Shown here piece by piece: positions 10,290 to 18,392 of a stretch of 64,000 bases of DNA. This DNA is from an uncultured Phocaeicola sp. (lineage in GTDB: Bacteria > Bacteroidota > Bacteroidia > Bacteroidales > Bacteroidaceae): positions 40,670 to 104,669 of the forward strand of contig CANPVZ010000016.1 in assembly GCA_947581855.1 (NCBI GenBank), read 5' to 3'. The position numbers and the translations under genes are program-made. The notes beneath the pieces were generated by a model. It worked only from the letters and a program-made list of their open reading frames with translations, was not told the origin of the DNA and did not search any database. How positions within the stretch are numbered: the first letter of the stretch is position 1; the number at the start of each line of letters is the position of its first letter.

Positions 10290-10816
10290 ACGTATTTATT
10301 TATGTTTTTCAAAAATCGGTTTACTCCTTCGCGGACAGATGTGAGTCCAAACTCATCGGGATTTATTTTCGCCAATGGCATCCAAAATGTTTCCGCCACA
10401 TCATCTTGGGCGGTAATGCGTTCGGTATCCTTTACGGTGCAGAGGAAAAACATATCCAAAGTATGAACCATGAAGCCGGAATATTCGTATAGGTTGGGTA
10501 ATGAGAATAGGTAGCGTGTATCCTCTACAATCAGTCCGGTTTCCTCTTTAACCTCACGTGCCACGCCCTCTTCGCCGGTTTCGTACATGTCTACAAAACC
10601 TCCGGGCAAATCAAGTGTTCCTTTAGCCGGTTCTTTGCCACGGCGGCAAATCAGCATTTCCCTTTGAGGGTTTAAGATGAGAGCCACCGTAGCCGAGCAA
10701 GAATTAAAATAGTAAGTGAATCCGCAGTCAAGGCAGTGTTTAGACTTTCCGTTATGGACCTCAAAGTGGGATGAACCGCATTTAGGGCAGTATTTGAATT
10801 GTTCTAGTGGGTGCAT
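10286..10816 (-). CDS. Nudix hydrolase with N-terminal zinc ribbon
   Basis: A 176-residue protein. Residues 9-35 form a zinc ribbon (CPKCG and CLDCG). The Nudix box begins GGFVDMYETGEEG and continues REVKEETGL, matching Gx5Ex7REUxEExGU. The layout recalls NADH pyrophosphatase (NudC) but lacks the SQPWPFPxS signature of NudC, so the substrate is open; it presumably hydrolyses a nucleoside-diphosphate derivative in the cytoplasm. It heads a run with the TPR and barrel genes, overlapping the TPR start as ATGA. Confidence 0.88.
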   Translation of the reverse strand: MHPLEQFKYCPKCGSSHFEVHNGKSKHCLDCGFTYYFNSCSATVALILNPQREMLICRRGKEPAKGTLDLPGGFVDMYETGEEGVAREVKEETGLIVEDTRYLFSLPNLYEYSGFMVHTLDMFFLCTVKDTERITAQDDVAETFWMPLAKINPDEFGLTSVREGVNRFLKNINKYV

Positions 10817-10907
10817 GATATTGTTTTTGCTTTTGTGGGCAAATATACAATAGAAAAACCAGATACAAGGCAGAATACGGAAAGAATCCTCTCACTTCTT
10901 GCTTTTC

Positions 10908-13307
10908 TTACTCTTCACTTCCTTTGCTCATTCTGCCCCTTTCGTCCTCTGCTCCACTTTCAATTTTTCGGCTTTTAAATGATTTTCCAGTTTGAAAACT
11001 GTAACTCAGTCTGCATTCAAAAGAGGGCTTTTGCCAGCCATTATTCATTTTGTAGAGCCGTTCGTAAAATTCTGTTTTCACATTCAAGTTAGTCTGTTTG
11101 TTAAAGAGATTCTTCACTCCGATGCTAGCGGTGAGTTTGTCACCAAAGAATTTCTTTTTTAACCGGATGGTTACCCTTTGGTTGGGAGCAATGGAGAAAT
11201 TGCTCATTTGTACCTTACTCGTATAACTATAACTAAAGTCAAGATAGAACTTTCTAGGGAGGGTAAAAGTTGAGTTTGTGTTGTACATCAATAAGTTATG
11301 AAATTCTTGTGGACTCTCATTGTTTAATTTGTCACCGTTCCGTACTAGTGTGATATTATTCTGCCAGTTCCACCAGTCGGTTAGTTCAAAAGGCATATGC
11401 AAGGCAACTACATACTGTTTCATATCATTGAAATTCCTTTGGCCGATATAGCTCACATCCGGCGCGTCAGGACGGGTTGTAACATATTGTTGAATAAAAT
11501 CTTTCGTAAATTCGGCCGAAAGGGTAAGCGTGTATTTCTGGTCGTACACGAAAGTTGCACTCACCTGGTTTTTATAAGCAGGAAGCAAGTTTGGGTTTCC
11601 TGTTTGATAGGTATAGTCGGAAACTTGACGGCGCGTAGGGTTTAGATCCCAAAAACCAGGTCGGCGGATAGAACGTGAATATTGTCCGATAAGCATGAAC
11701 CGTCCTTTGGAATCGGCCATAAACGAGACGTTTAGATTAGGAAACCAACTCATGTATGCCTGTTTGATATATCCTCCCTCTCCACTAGCGTAGGTATATT
11801 CGGCGCGCAATCCTCCCGTTATGCCCCAGCGTCCGGCCTTGGCTGAGAGAATGCCATACATGGCTGCAATATTTTCTTTGTAATGAATATTGAAGCAATA
11901 TTCTTCGGAAAGCAACCATTGTGTATCGTGCTTATATTCGTAAAGCGCTTCGTTTTTCATATTGTTCAACGTGTATTTGCCTCCGGCTTTCAGAGTCAGG
12001 TTAGGGTGCAAACATTTTTCCAAAGCCAGTGTAAGTGCACTTACCCGATAGTCGGTGTAGGTGAATTCGTGGTAAACCGAATCGTTTTCAACTTGATTCA
12101 AGCGGAGAGTCGTATGCCCTTCGGTTAAGTTGTTATCCTTGTTCATATTATAATCGCCCAATACCTTAAAAACAGATCCCTTTTCGTCCAACAGTTGGAT
12201 ATAGTTAAAAGTAGCGGAAAAGTTTTTGTTATGGTTGTCCGGTAAACGCCTTCCTTCACTAAGGCGTTCGTCTTCGCTGGTATATAATTGAGATCTGTTC
12301 AGAGAGGAGAAATTCTCCATATTTTGTGAATACTCCAGTTCCATTCCGATGCTATGCCGGGGTGTAAATTCATAGATGCCGCCTAGTTTTCCCTTTATGA
12401 AATGGGAGTTGCCATCCATGCGAGAACTCGACTCATACCGAGTGGCAGAAGACAAGTTCATTTCATCGATCAATGTTTTGTCTTTCGGTTTTAAATTACC
12501 CGAAAATCCGGCGTTCAACGTCAGTTTACCGTTGTGGTAACGGATATCCTCGGAAGTTTGATACTCTGTCTTAAGGCTGTTATAACGTGTACGAAGGGAT
12601 GCATTGCCGCTCATACCGTCCTTGCGTTGCCGTTTTAGATTGATTTTGATAATACCTGCGCTTGTATTGGCATCATATTCCGCTCCTGCTTGTGGAATAA
12701 TATCGATTCGTTGGATATCTTCCGATTTCAGGTCGCGGAGGTAATTGATGAGTTGTTCTTTCGACATGTGCAGTTCGCGTTCGTTGATAAGTACTTTCGT
12801 CCCCGAAGAGCCGTTGATGGCAATCTGGTCGTCGGTAATCCATACTCCGGGCGCCTGTTGTAACAATTCCGCCCCATCCTTGCCAAGGGCGGCAGGAGAG
12901 TTTGCAACATCCATGATAAAGCGGTCGGCCTCCCTTTTGATGAGAGGTGCTTTCACCACCACTTCATTTAAGGTGATGGCAAATGGTTGCACTTCGATGT
13001 TTCCCAAATGGGTTCCGGCAGGGTTACTTTGAAATAAATGATAAACCGTACGATACCCCATGCAAGCCACTTTTAGCAAATATTTTCCTGCCGGGAGGTG
13101 TTGAAATGAAAATTTACCATTCGTATCGGTTACGCTTCCTGATATAAATGTCGTGTCCGGTGTGTTTATCGTAACGTTAGCATATTCTACAGGTTGCTTT
13201 CCCGATATGATTTTACCTGTTATAGAAGCATTTTGTGCCGACGCTTGAGATATACCGCCCAGAACGCTTATGCATAAAGAAAAAATAATAAAGATAATAC
13301 GTCTCAT
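10908..13307 (-). CDS. Outer-membrane beta-barrel protein with carboxypeptidase-regulatory-like and plug domains
   Basis: A 799-residue protein: signal peptide (to about residue 24), a CarboxypepD-regulatory-like domain (ITGKIISGKQPVEYANV, about 28-110), a TonB plug-like segment (about 115-225; ELLQQAPGVWITDD, GSSGTKVLINE), and a long C-terminal barrel resembling the outer-membrane beta-barrel family 3 group. That family is related to TonB-dependent receptors but usually lacks a clear TonB box. Substrate unknown. The C-terminus (GAEDERGRMSKGSEE) is charged and does not end in an aromatic residue, which is unusual for a barrel and may be an extension. Confidence 0.82.
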   Translation of the reverse strand: MRRIIFIIFSLCISVLGGISQASAQNASITGKIISGKQPVEYANVTINTPDTTFISGSVTDTNGKFSFQHLPAGKYLLKVACMGYRTVYHLFQSNPAGTHLGNIEVQPFAITLNEVVVKAPLIKREADRFIMDVANSPAALGKDGAELLQQAPGVWITDDQIAINGSSGTKVLINERELHMSKEQLINYLRDLKSEDIQRIDIIPQAGAEYDANTSAGIIKINLKRQRKDGMSGNASLRTRYNSLKTEYQTSEDIRYHNGKLTLNAGFSGNLKPKDKTLIDEMNLSSATRYESSSRMDGNSHFIKGKLGGIYEFTPRHSIGMELEYSQNMENFSSLNRSQLYTSEDERLSEGRRLPDNHNKNFSATFNYIQLLDEKGSVFKVLGDYNMNKDNNLTEGHTTLRLNQVENDSVYHEFTYTDYRVSALTLALEKCLHPNLTLKAGGKYTLNNMKNEALYEYKHDTQWLLSEEYCFNIHYKENIAAMYGILSAKAGRWGITGGLRAEYTYASGEGGYIKQAYMSWFPNLNVSFMADSKGRFMLIGQYSRSIRRPGFWDLNPTRRQVSDYTYQTGNPNLLPAYKNQVSATFVYDQKYTLTLSAEFTKDFIQQYVTTRPDAPDVSYIGQRNFNDMKQYVVALHMPFELTDWWNWQNNITLVRNGDKLNNESPQEFHNLLMYNTNSTFTLPRKFYLDFSYSYTSKVQMSNFSIAPNQRVTIRLKKKFFGDKLTASIGVKNLFNKQTNLNVKTEFYERLYKMNNGWQKPSFECRLSYSFQTGKSFKSRKIESGAEDERGRMSKGSEE

Positions 13308-13318
13308 AAGATTTGTTT

Positions 13319-13522
13319 TTAATTTTTCTCTGTTAGAGGTAATGAATGGAGGTTTGGTTGCAATGGGGGTGTCTTTTGTTTAGAATTTGCGGATGTTTTT
13401 ACCATATACGAATCAATTTCTGTTTTTTGTTCATTAAGTATGAGCTTCTTGATATTGCCCTTGGAATGTCGTATAAAGGGATATGTTATGAGAGTTAATT
13501 CGGTACTATTTTCATCTTGCAT
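13319..13522 (-). CDS. Possible small protein upstream of the barrel gene
   Basis: A 67-codon open frame on the same strand that ends 11 bp before the 13307 start. The product is hydrophilic, Lys/Gln/Thr-rich, with no signal peptide, membrane segment or recognised motif. The only support is position and orientation; it could be chance. Nothing else is seen between 13523 and 13640. Confidence 0.25.
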   Translation of the reverse strand: MQDENSTELTLITYPFIRHSKGNIKKLILNEQKTEIDSYMVKTSANSKQKTPPLQPNLHSLPLTEKN

Positions 13523-13642
13523 TAATAGATATATAGCTAGGTACCAACATTCTCAAATTTAACATATCGGCTCGTTTAAGGAAGTAGTAAGAGAAAAAGG
13601 ATGTGCCAAGATTGGATTTTTAATTTGCTGTTAATGGTTTTT

Positions 13643-13668
13643 ACAGCCGGACTATAATATCCGGCTGT
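13643..13668 (-). terminator. Hairpin 1 of the paralog cluster
   Basis: Stem ACAGCCGGA / TCCGGCTGT (13643-13651 with 13660-13668), 8-nt loop, just downstream of the first paralog's stop. Nearly identical hairpins follow the other two paralogs. No long U-run follows, so it may be an RNA-stability element as much as a terminator. Confidence 0.55.
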
Positions 13669-13679
13669 GCAATTTGTTT

Positions 13680-14225
13680 TTAGTGAAATTCTATATCAAA
13701 CCAGAAAAAAATAAAGTTTAATTGCTTTCCTAAATCAGTGATACCGTATTGTATCTCCTTTTTTAATCCCAATTCTATCTGTCGATAAACAGAAATAGGA
13801 ATTCCTACATAACCGGATGTTTTAAAGAACTCAAAACACACTTCATCTATTTTTCCTGTATCTGAATTTATGTAGCAAGTTATGTAAAGACGACGTCCTC
13901 CTTTGCAGGCTGATTTCTGTTGCTCTGTGAATGCATTTCGGACTATATCTTGACATTTTCTTCTTTTTTTCGCATCATGTTCCATTACCGGATGAAATCC
14001 GTCTTCCGGTTCAATGTAAGTTTTACCTGTAGACCGATAAGCCGGGAACTTACCCTTTAATTTATTATTCTTGTTATACAGTTCAACAAATCCCCACGGT
14101 GTAGCATTGCACTGGTATGTATAACCATCCTCTTCAAATGTCTTTGTTTGGGAATAATAGTTTGTTTGTCCCCAGATGCTCACAACAATTGTAAATAAGG
14201 CAATAACTGCAATAAATTGTTTCAT
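13680..14225 (-). CDS. Secreted protein, tandem paralog 1 (possibly DUF5043-like)
   Basis: A 181-residue protein with signal peptide ending at WGQ (residue 20), followed by the family hallmark TNYYSQTKTFEEDGYTYQC. The mature part is nearly identical to paralog 3 (14893-15438), differing mainly at KKRRKCQ versus KKWEKGE. The signal peptide instead matches paralog 2, so the gene looks like a recombinant of the two. I use the ATG at 14225: an earlier in-frame ATG at 14279 would read through the upstream hairpin. The style resembles Bacteroides exported proteins grouped as DUF5043, but that label is from memory. Function unknown. Confidence 0.75.
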   Translation of the reverse strand: MKQFIAVIALFTIVVSIWGQTNYYSQTKTFEEDGYTYQCNATPWGFVELYNKNNKLKGKFPAYRSTGKTYIEPEDGFHPVMEHDAKKRRKCQDIVRNAFTEQQKSACKGGRRLYITCYINSDTGKIDEVCFEFFKTSGYVGIPISVYRQIELGLKKEIQYGITDLGKQLNFIFFWFDIEFH

Positions 14226-14249
14226 AGTTTGTTTTGATGTTATGTTACT

Positions 14250-14274
14250 ACAGCCGGACTGTAATATCCGGCTA
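14250..14274 (-). terminator. Hairpin 2 of the paralog cluster
   Basis: Stem AGCCGGA / TCCGGCT (14252-14258 with 14267-14273), a copy of the 13643 and 14856 hairpins. It lies between paralogs 2 and 1. Confidence 0.5.
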
Positions 14275-14286
14275 TGCAACTTATTT

Positions 14287-14829
14287 CTAGTTAAATTCTA
14301 TATCAAACCAGAAGTAAATGAAGTTTAATTGCTTTCCTAAATCAGTGATACCGTATTGTATCTCTTTTTTTAGTCCCAATTCTATCTGTCGGAACACAGA
14401 GATAGGAATTCCTACATAACCTGTTGTTTTAAAGAACTCGAACACCACTTCATCAATTCGTCCAGTGTCTGAATTAATAGAACAAACCAAGCAGAGGCGA
14501 TCCCCTTTGCAGGCTAATTTTTGCTGCTCTGTAAATGCATTTCGAACTATATCTTTACATTTTTTTCTTTTTTTCGCATCATGTTCCATTACCGGATGAA
14601 ATCCGTCTTCCGGTTCAATATAAGTTTTACCAGTGGATCGGTATGCAGGAAGTTTATTGACCCATTTATTGGCTTTATTGTATAATGCTATTATTCCCCA
14701 AGGATTTGCATCACATTGATAAGTGTAACCATCCTCTTCAAATGTCTTTGTTTGGGAATAATAATTTGTTTGTCCCCAGGTGCTCACAATGATTGTAAAT
14801 AAAGCGACGGCTGCAATAAATTGTTTCAT
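14287..14829 (-). CDS. Secreted protein, tandem paralog 2
   Basis: A 180-residue exported protein (signal peptide to WGQ, residue 19) of the same family as its two neighbours. The C-terminal third (IPISVFRQIELGLKKEIQYG) is almost the same as theirs, while the middle differs more (NPWGIIALYNKANKW against TPWGFVELYNKNNKL), making it the most divergent copy. Two conserved Cys pairs in the family could form disulfides outside the cytoplasm. It has its own hairpin on each side, so each gene-plus-hairpin of roughly 600 bp is one duplicated unit. Function not recognised. Confidence 0.75.
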   Translation of the reverse strand: MKQFIAAVALFTIIVSTWGQTNYYSQTKTFEEDGYTYQCDANPWGIIALYNKANKWVNKLPAYRSTGKTYIEPEDGFHPVMEHDAKKRKKCKDIVRNAFTEQQKLACKGDRLCLVCSINSDTGRIDEVVFEFFKTTGYVGIPISVFRQIELGLKKEIQYGITDLGKQLNFIYFWFDIEFN

Positions 14830-14855
14830 AGTTTGCTTTGCTGTTAATGGTTCTC

Positions 14856-14881
14856 ACAGCCGGACTGTAATATCCGGCTGT
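14856..14881 (-). terminator. Hairpin 3 of the paralog cluster
   Basis: Perfect 9-bp stem ACAGCCGGA / TCCGGCTGT (14856-14864 with 14873-14881), 8-nt loop, between paralogs 3 and 2. Confidence 0.55.
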
Positions 14882-14892
14882 ACAATTTGTTT

Positions 14893-15438
14893 TTAGTGAA
14901 ATTCTATATCAAACCAGAAAAAAATAAAGTTTAATTGCTTTCCTAAATCAGTGATACCGTATTGTATCTCCTTTTTTAATCCCAATTCTATCTGTCGATA
15001 AACAGAAATAGGAATTCCTACATAACCGGATGTTTTAAAGAACTCAAAACACACTTCATCTATTTTTCCTGTATCTGAATTTATGTAGCAAGTTATGTAA
15101 AGACGACGTCCTCCTTTGCAAGCTGATTTCTGTTGCTCTGTGAATGCATTTCGAACTATATCTTCTCCTTTTTCCCATTTTTTCGCATCATGTTCCATTA
15201 CCGGATGAAATCCGTCTTCCGGTTCAATGTAAGTTTTACCAGTAGACCGATAAGCCGGGAACTTACCCTTTAATTTATTATTTTTGTTATACAGTTCAAC
15301 AAATCCCCACGGTGTAGCATTGCACTGGTATGTATAACCATCCTCTTCAAATGTTTTTGTTTGGGAATAATAATTTGTTTGTCCCCATCCACTTATAGCT
15401 ATTACTACTACAGTGGCTAATAATATAATTCGTTTCAT
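14893..15438 (-). CDS. Secreted protein, tandem paralog 3
   Basis: A 181-residue exported protein. The signal peptide (MKRIILLATVVVIAISGWGQ) is unlike those of paralogs 1 and 2, but the mature protein matches paralog 1 almost residue for residue. I chose the ATG at 15438 (MKRI) over an in-frame GTG at 15447. It is the first of the three in transcription order and lies behind the broken metallopeptidase gene. Function unknown; the shared mature domain starts at QTNYYSQTKTF. Confidence 0.75.
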   Translation of the reverse strand: MKRIILLATVVVIAISGWGQTNYYSQTKTFEEDGYTYQCNATPWGFVELYNKNNKLKGKFPAYRSTGKTYIEPEDGFHPVMEHDAKKWEKGEDIVRNAFTEQQKSACKGGRRLYITCYINSDTGKIDEVCFEFFKTSGYVGIPISVYRQIELGLKKEIQYGITDLGKQLNFIFFWFDIEFH

Positions 15439-15481
15439 AATCAACACCCTTTCGTTAGTTTTTTAATATTTGAAAAGTTAT

Positions 15482-16614
15482 CTAATAAGTTGTAGTTTTC
15501 TTTATAGGGATATTCATTTTCTGGATAACGTCTCTGAAAACAGGATTGACTGTTGAATAGATAAATACATCTAATAAATCATTACTTGTAGTAGAGCGTA
15601 AATTTCCTTTACTGTCTATGAATTCTTCTAATCGTCGTGTTACATAATATCGAAGATTATTAGAATATCTCCTTTTCCATTTATTACTAGAAGACTGATA
15701 TTCGGGTAACTTACTTACATATAAATATTGTGCATAATGAGTTTCAATTTCCCTATTCTGTCCGATAGCATCGTAATCAGAAAGAACGGTCTGATAACTT
15801 TGGTAAGCATGAAACATTTCATGTAAGAGTTGATTGCTTTCCATCTGCATGCCTAATCTTATTCCCATAGAACCACCTTCACATATACGGCAGTAATATT
15901 TAGAGTCCGTATTGAATGGCGAGTGATTTTCTAGTTATCTATATAATTGTACTGCATTTTCACATCAGCGGTGGAAGGGGTTTTCGTCCGTTTCCTTAAA
16001 CGAAGCCGGTGGGTAATCTTCCCGTCGATTATTTTGTAGCCGTTGGAAAAGCGTCCGTCGGTAAAGGTGTATATCACAAAGCCCGAAAAATTCTTCCAGT
16101 TGTTGTAACTCAACTCGGTGATATCCTTGTCTCGTCCCGAGAAACGTTTGTCGGCAATGAATGTCACAATATGCGAAACCGTGACATTCTCTTGTTTGAA
16201 ATGACGGATGATAAGCTTACTGTATGTCTGCGAAAGTTCCATTTCCCGTTTCTCTTTATATTCAACATACTTTGCAACGCTCACCCCGTTTCCAATACTA
16301 AGAGGTGTTTCAACCACTTCCATATTGCCCGAACGCTCCACCCAACGTTTGGATTTGTTCCAAACAGGAGTTATCACTCGGTTTTTACCTCGGGTCTGCT
16401 CACGGGTTATTTTCTTTCCTTTGGAATGTTTCAGTTGCAAGTCGAGGGACAGGGTACCTACATTTGTTTCAAAGAACTCCTTGGCGTCCTCCACCGTGAA
16501 CCCCTTCTCTTCTGGGGAGGGTAACCCGATGTCGTTTTGGCAACACACTGCCAAGATCGTTGAAATTGTGATAACAACCAAATTTTTTAGTTGGGTTTGA
16601 TGGTGTTTTTTCAT
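15482..16614 (-). pseudogene. Lipoprotein with C-terminal HExxH metallopeptidase-like motif, frameshifted
   Basis: Two pieces of one gene. The 5' piece (16614-15931, 227 codons) has an N-terminal hydrophobic segment and a cysteine consistent with a lipobox (TILAVCC). It ends at a TAG just after a YNYIDN segment. Shifting one base at about 15933 opens a frame that reads LENHSPFNTDSKYYCRIC and runs straight into the 3' piece (ATG at 15868), which contains LLHEMFHAYQ, a zincin-type HExxH. The join looks like a one-base deletion. Restored, the protein would be about 375 residues: a surface lipoprotein with a possible zinc-peptidase domain. If 15482-15868 is translated alone from its ATG, it would lack export signals. 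Confidence 0.65.
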
Positions 16615-16982
16615 ACATTTGTTTTTTACAAGTTCTCCAAATGGTTTTTCAATTCTCTTTTGGCGTCCAATACCAGAATGATGAGTAATATTACTACAGG
16701 CATGACATACAGATTCTTTGGAGCTATTGTCATATTTGTATACACAGTATTCGTTTAAGGTTTATATAATAGACACATGAAAAGAGGATGTGGGTGATAC
16801 AAATAGTGATTTTTTTAGCAGTATTTTCGAAATTCTATAGAGATTCTTTTTTTTCTCTGTTCCTGAAGTATGAAGAGTATGGTTATTCGTACTTTAACAA
16901 ATTCTATACCAAACGTTTTGCATATAGCATGGAATCAATGTTTATTACTATAATCAAGCGAAAAGCATGCTGCTATGAGAAG

Positions 16983-17096
16983 TGTTTCATTAGCGGAAAC
17001 AAAGTGTTTAAACCATTCAAAACAGAATGTTTCATTAGGAGAAACAAAGTGTTTCGAACGTATGAAACACTTTGTTTTATCCTGTAAAACACTTTT
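16983..17096. repeat. Tandem array of five 22-23-bp palindromic units
   Basis: Units start at 16983, 17005, 17028, 17050 and 17073. Each has the form TGTTT, then about 8-9 variable bases, then AAACA. Units 1 and 3 are nearly the same (TGTTTCATTAGCGGAAAC against TGTTTCATTAGGAGAAAC). The architecture matches the 35.96-kb array. It lies in a 1.27-kb gap (16615-17880), in which I see no full gene. Confidence 0.75.
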
Positions 17097-17290
17097 TCAA
17101 CACATAAGAATCACTCTTGATTGAAAGGTCAATTACCTGTAAATATGGAAGGTACTACTCCTGTTCTCTTATACTTGCATAGGTGAGGGGCTCTTTTGCT
17201 TTGTTGCCCTATATAGGTACGAGACACAAAGAGGAATGTGGGGAATTTCTTTATATATGGATTATTTATCATGGCACATTTTGGCAGACT

Positions 17291-17390
17291 ACCTAACATC
17301 TGTCACATTCATTGCACCCAATAAGCGGCTATAAGTGATTGTATAGTTGTTCGTTATATGTAGTTGTGACGGGTGTGACAGATGTCAGGT
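17291..17390. repeat. Long inverted repeat
   Basis: Arms of 17 bp with one mismatch (ACCTAACATCTGTCACA at 17291-17307; complement at 17374-17390), a 66-nt loop, followed by two T-runs. The right arm overlaps the end of the small frame at 17385-17552. It could be the edge of a lost element or an odd terminator. Confidence 0.5.
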
Positions 17391-17552
17391 GCGTTTTTTT
17401 ATTTTTTTTTGGAAGAGTATAAAAGAATCACGTTCTTCATTAACCTGTGTATGAAGTGTTGAAGGATTCATGGTTGAGATAGTTGTTTGGGCGGAGATGG
17501 AGATATTGGTAACTCCCATTACAGAGAGAAGAAATAATTTCCACTTGTTCAT
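17385..17552 (-). CDS. Short exported peptide or truncated gene start
   Basis: A 55-codon frame starting MNKWKLFLLSVMGVT with a good signal peptide (cleavage after ISAQ, residue 22), then about 30 hydrophilic residues ending in a Lys-rich stretch encoded by poly-A runs. The signal peptide looks real. The abrupt A-rich end inside an inverted repeat suggests the 5' remnant of a gene whose body was lost. No homolog recognised. Confidence 0.35.
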   Translation of the reverse strand: MNKWKLFLLSVMGVTNISISAQTTISTMNPSTLHTQVNEERDSFILFQKKIKKRT

Positions 17553-17880
17553 AATCGATTTTAGTTGTTGGTTTTCTTATTTATAGGTTATTTTTACGGT
17601 ATTAGATAAACCGCTAACTAATGATGGGGGGTAGACCGTGACTATAGAACAAGCTGGATAAAGCGGTCGGCTACTTTTCTAAGGATTTTATCTTTTGCTA
17701 TATATCGGAAAGTTTATAGTTTGTGCTTGGTGTATTGTTTCTGGTAATGTCCGGCATTTAATTGCGAATCATGCTTAGGATGAGCCTTTAAGAATAAAGA
17801 CTCATACATTGCATAATTTGGATATGCTTTCGCATCAAGGACTTGTCATCGTACAGTAGCTGATACGCTTGATTAGAGAT

Positions 17881-18105
17881 TTATCCGAACGCAAAGTTTA
17901 GACATTCACAATTGCTGATAAGTGTCTTGCCGTTCTTCTCTGTAAATACGATTTTGTTCTCACGTGCCAACCATCCGATAGAAAGCGCAACATCAGTTTC
18001 ATTCAGATGAAGTTTCGTAGCTAAACTCTCTATTGAACATTCGCGAACCTCATTGAGTGCATGCCATATTTTGCCTGCGTTCTCACCAATTTCTGCTTTT
18101 GTCAT
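17881..18105 (-). CDS. Winged-helix protein, DUF2582-like
   Basis: A 74-residue protein (IGENAGKIWHALNE, LATKLHLNETDVALSIGWLARENKI) with the pattern of the small stand-alone winged-helix family DUF2582: helix, helix-turn-helix, then a short wing. It probably binds DNA or a protein; no target is known. A homolog with the same layout is at 31951. It stands alone between long non-coding stretches (17553-17880 has nothing I can call), so it is likely monocistronic. Confidence 0.8.
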   Translation of the reverse strand: MTKAEIGENAGKIWHALNEVRECSIESLATKLHLNETDVALSIGWLARENKIVFTEKNGKTLISNCECLNFAFG

Positions 18106-18316
18106 AACTATTGTATTTAGAGTTAAAAATGTTGTTTGTGTTTCATCATTACAAATATATACAATAGTTACATATGAAAGTGTTCTATATAGAGACTTTT
18201 TTTGTCGAATTGTGAAAAAAGTGTTATTTTTTGAAGTGTTTTAGTGACACTTTATAAGTATTCATTGCGGTTTCTTTTTGTTTTAGTAGAAGACTTTCGG
18301 TGGCTTTGGAGTAAAA

Positions 18317-18363
18317 AAGAGTGTGTAAGGAGTTACCTTCTAGAAAACTCCTTACACACTCTT
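18317..18363 (-). terminator. Strong terminator after the TonB-dependent receptor
   Basis: Perfect 18-bp stem (AAGAGTGTGTAAGGAGTT at 18317-18334 with its complement at 18346-18363), 11-nt loop. On the minus strand it is followed by a T6 run. It lies 30 bp past the receptor stop. Confidence 0.88.
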
Positions 18364-18392
18364 ATATTGTTTTTTCGGTTAGTGCGGGCCGA

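Noticed and set aside
16788..17087. 99-codon open frame with Phe/Lys/Cys-rich product
   Set aside because: Its second half is the palindromic array read through; composition is unlike a real protein.
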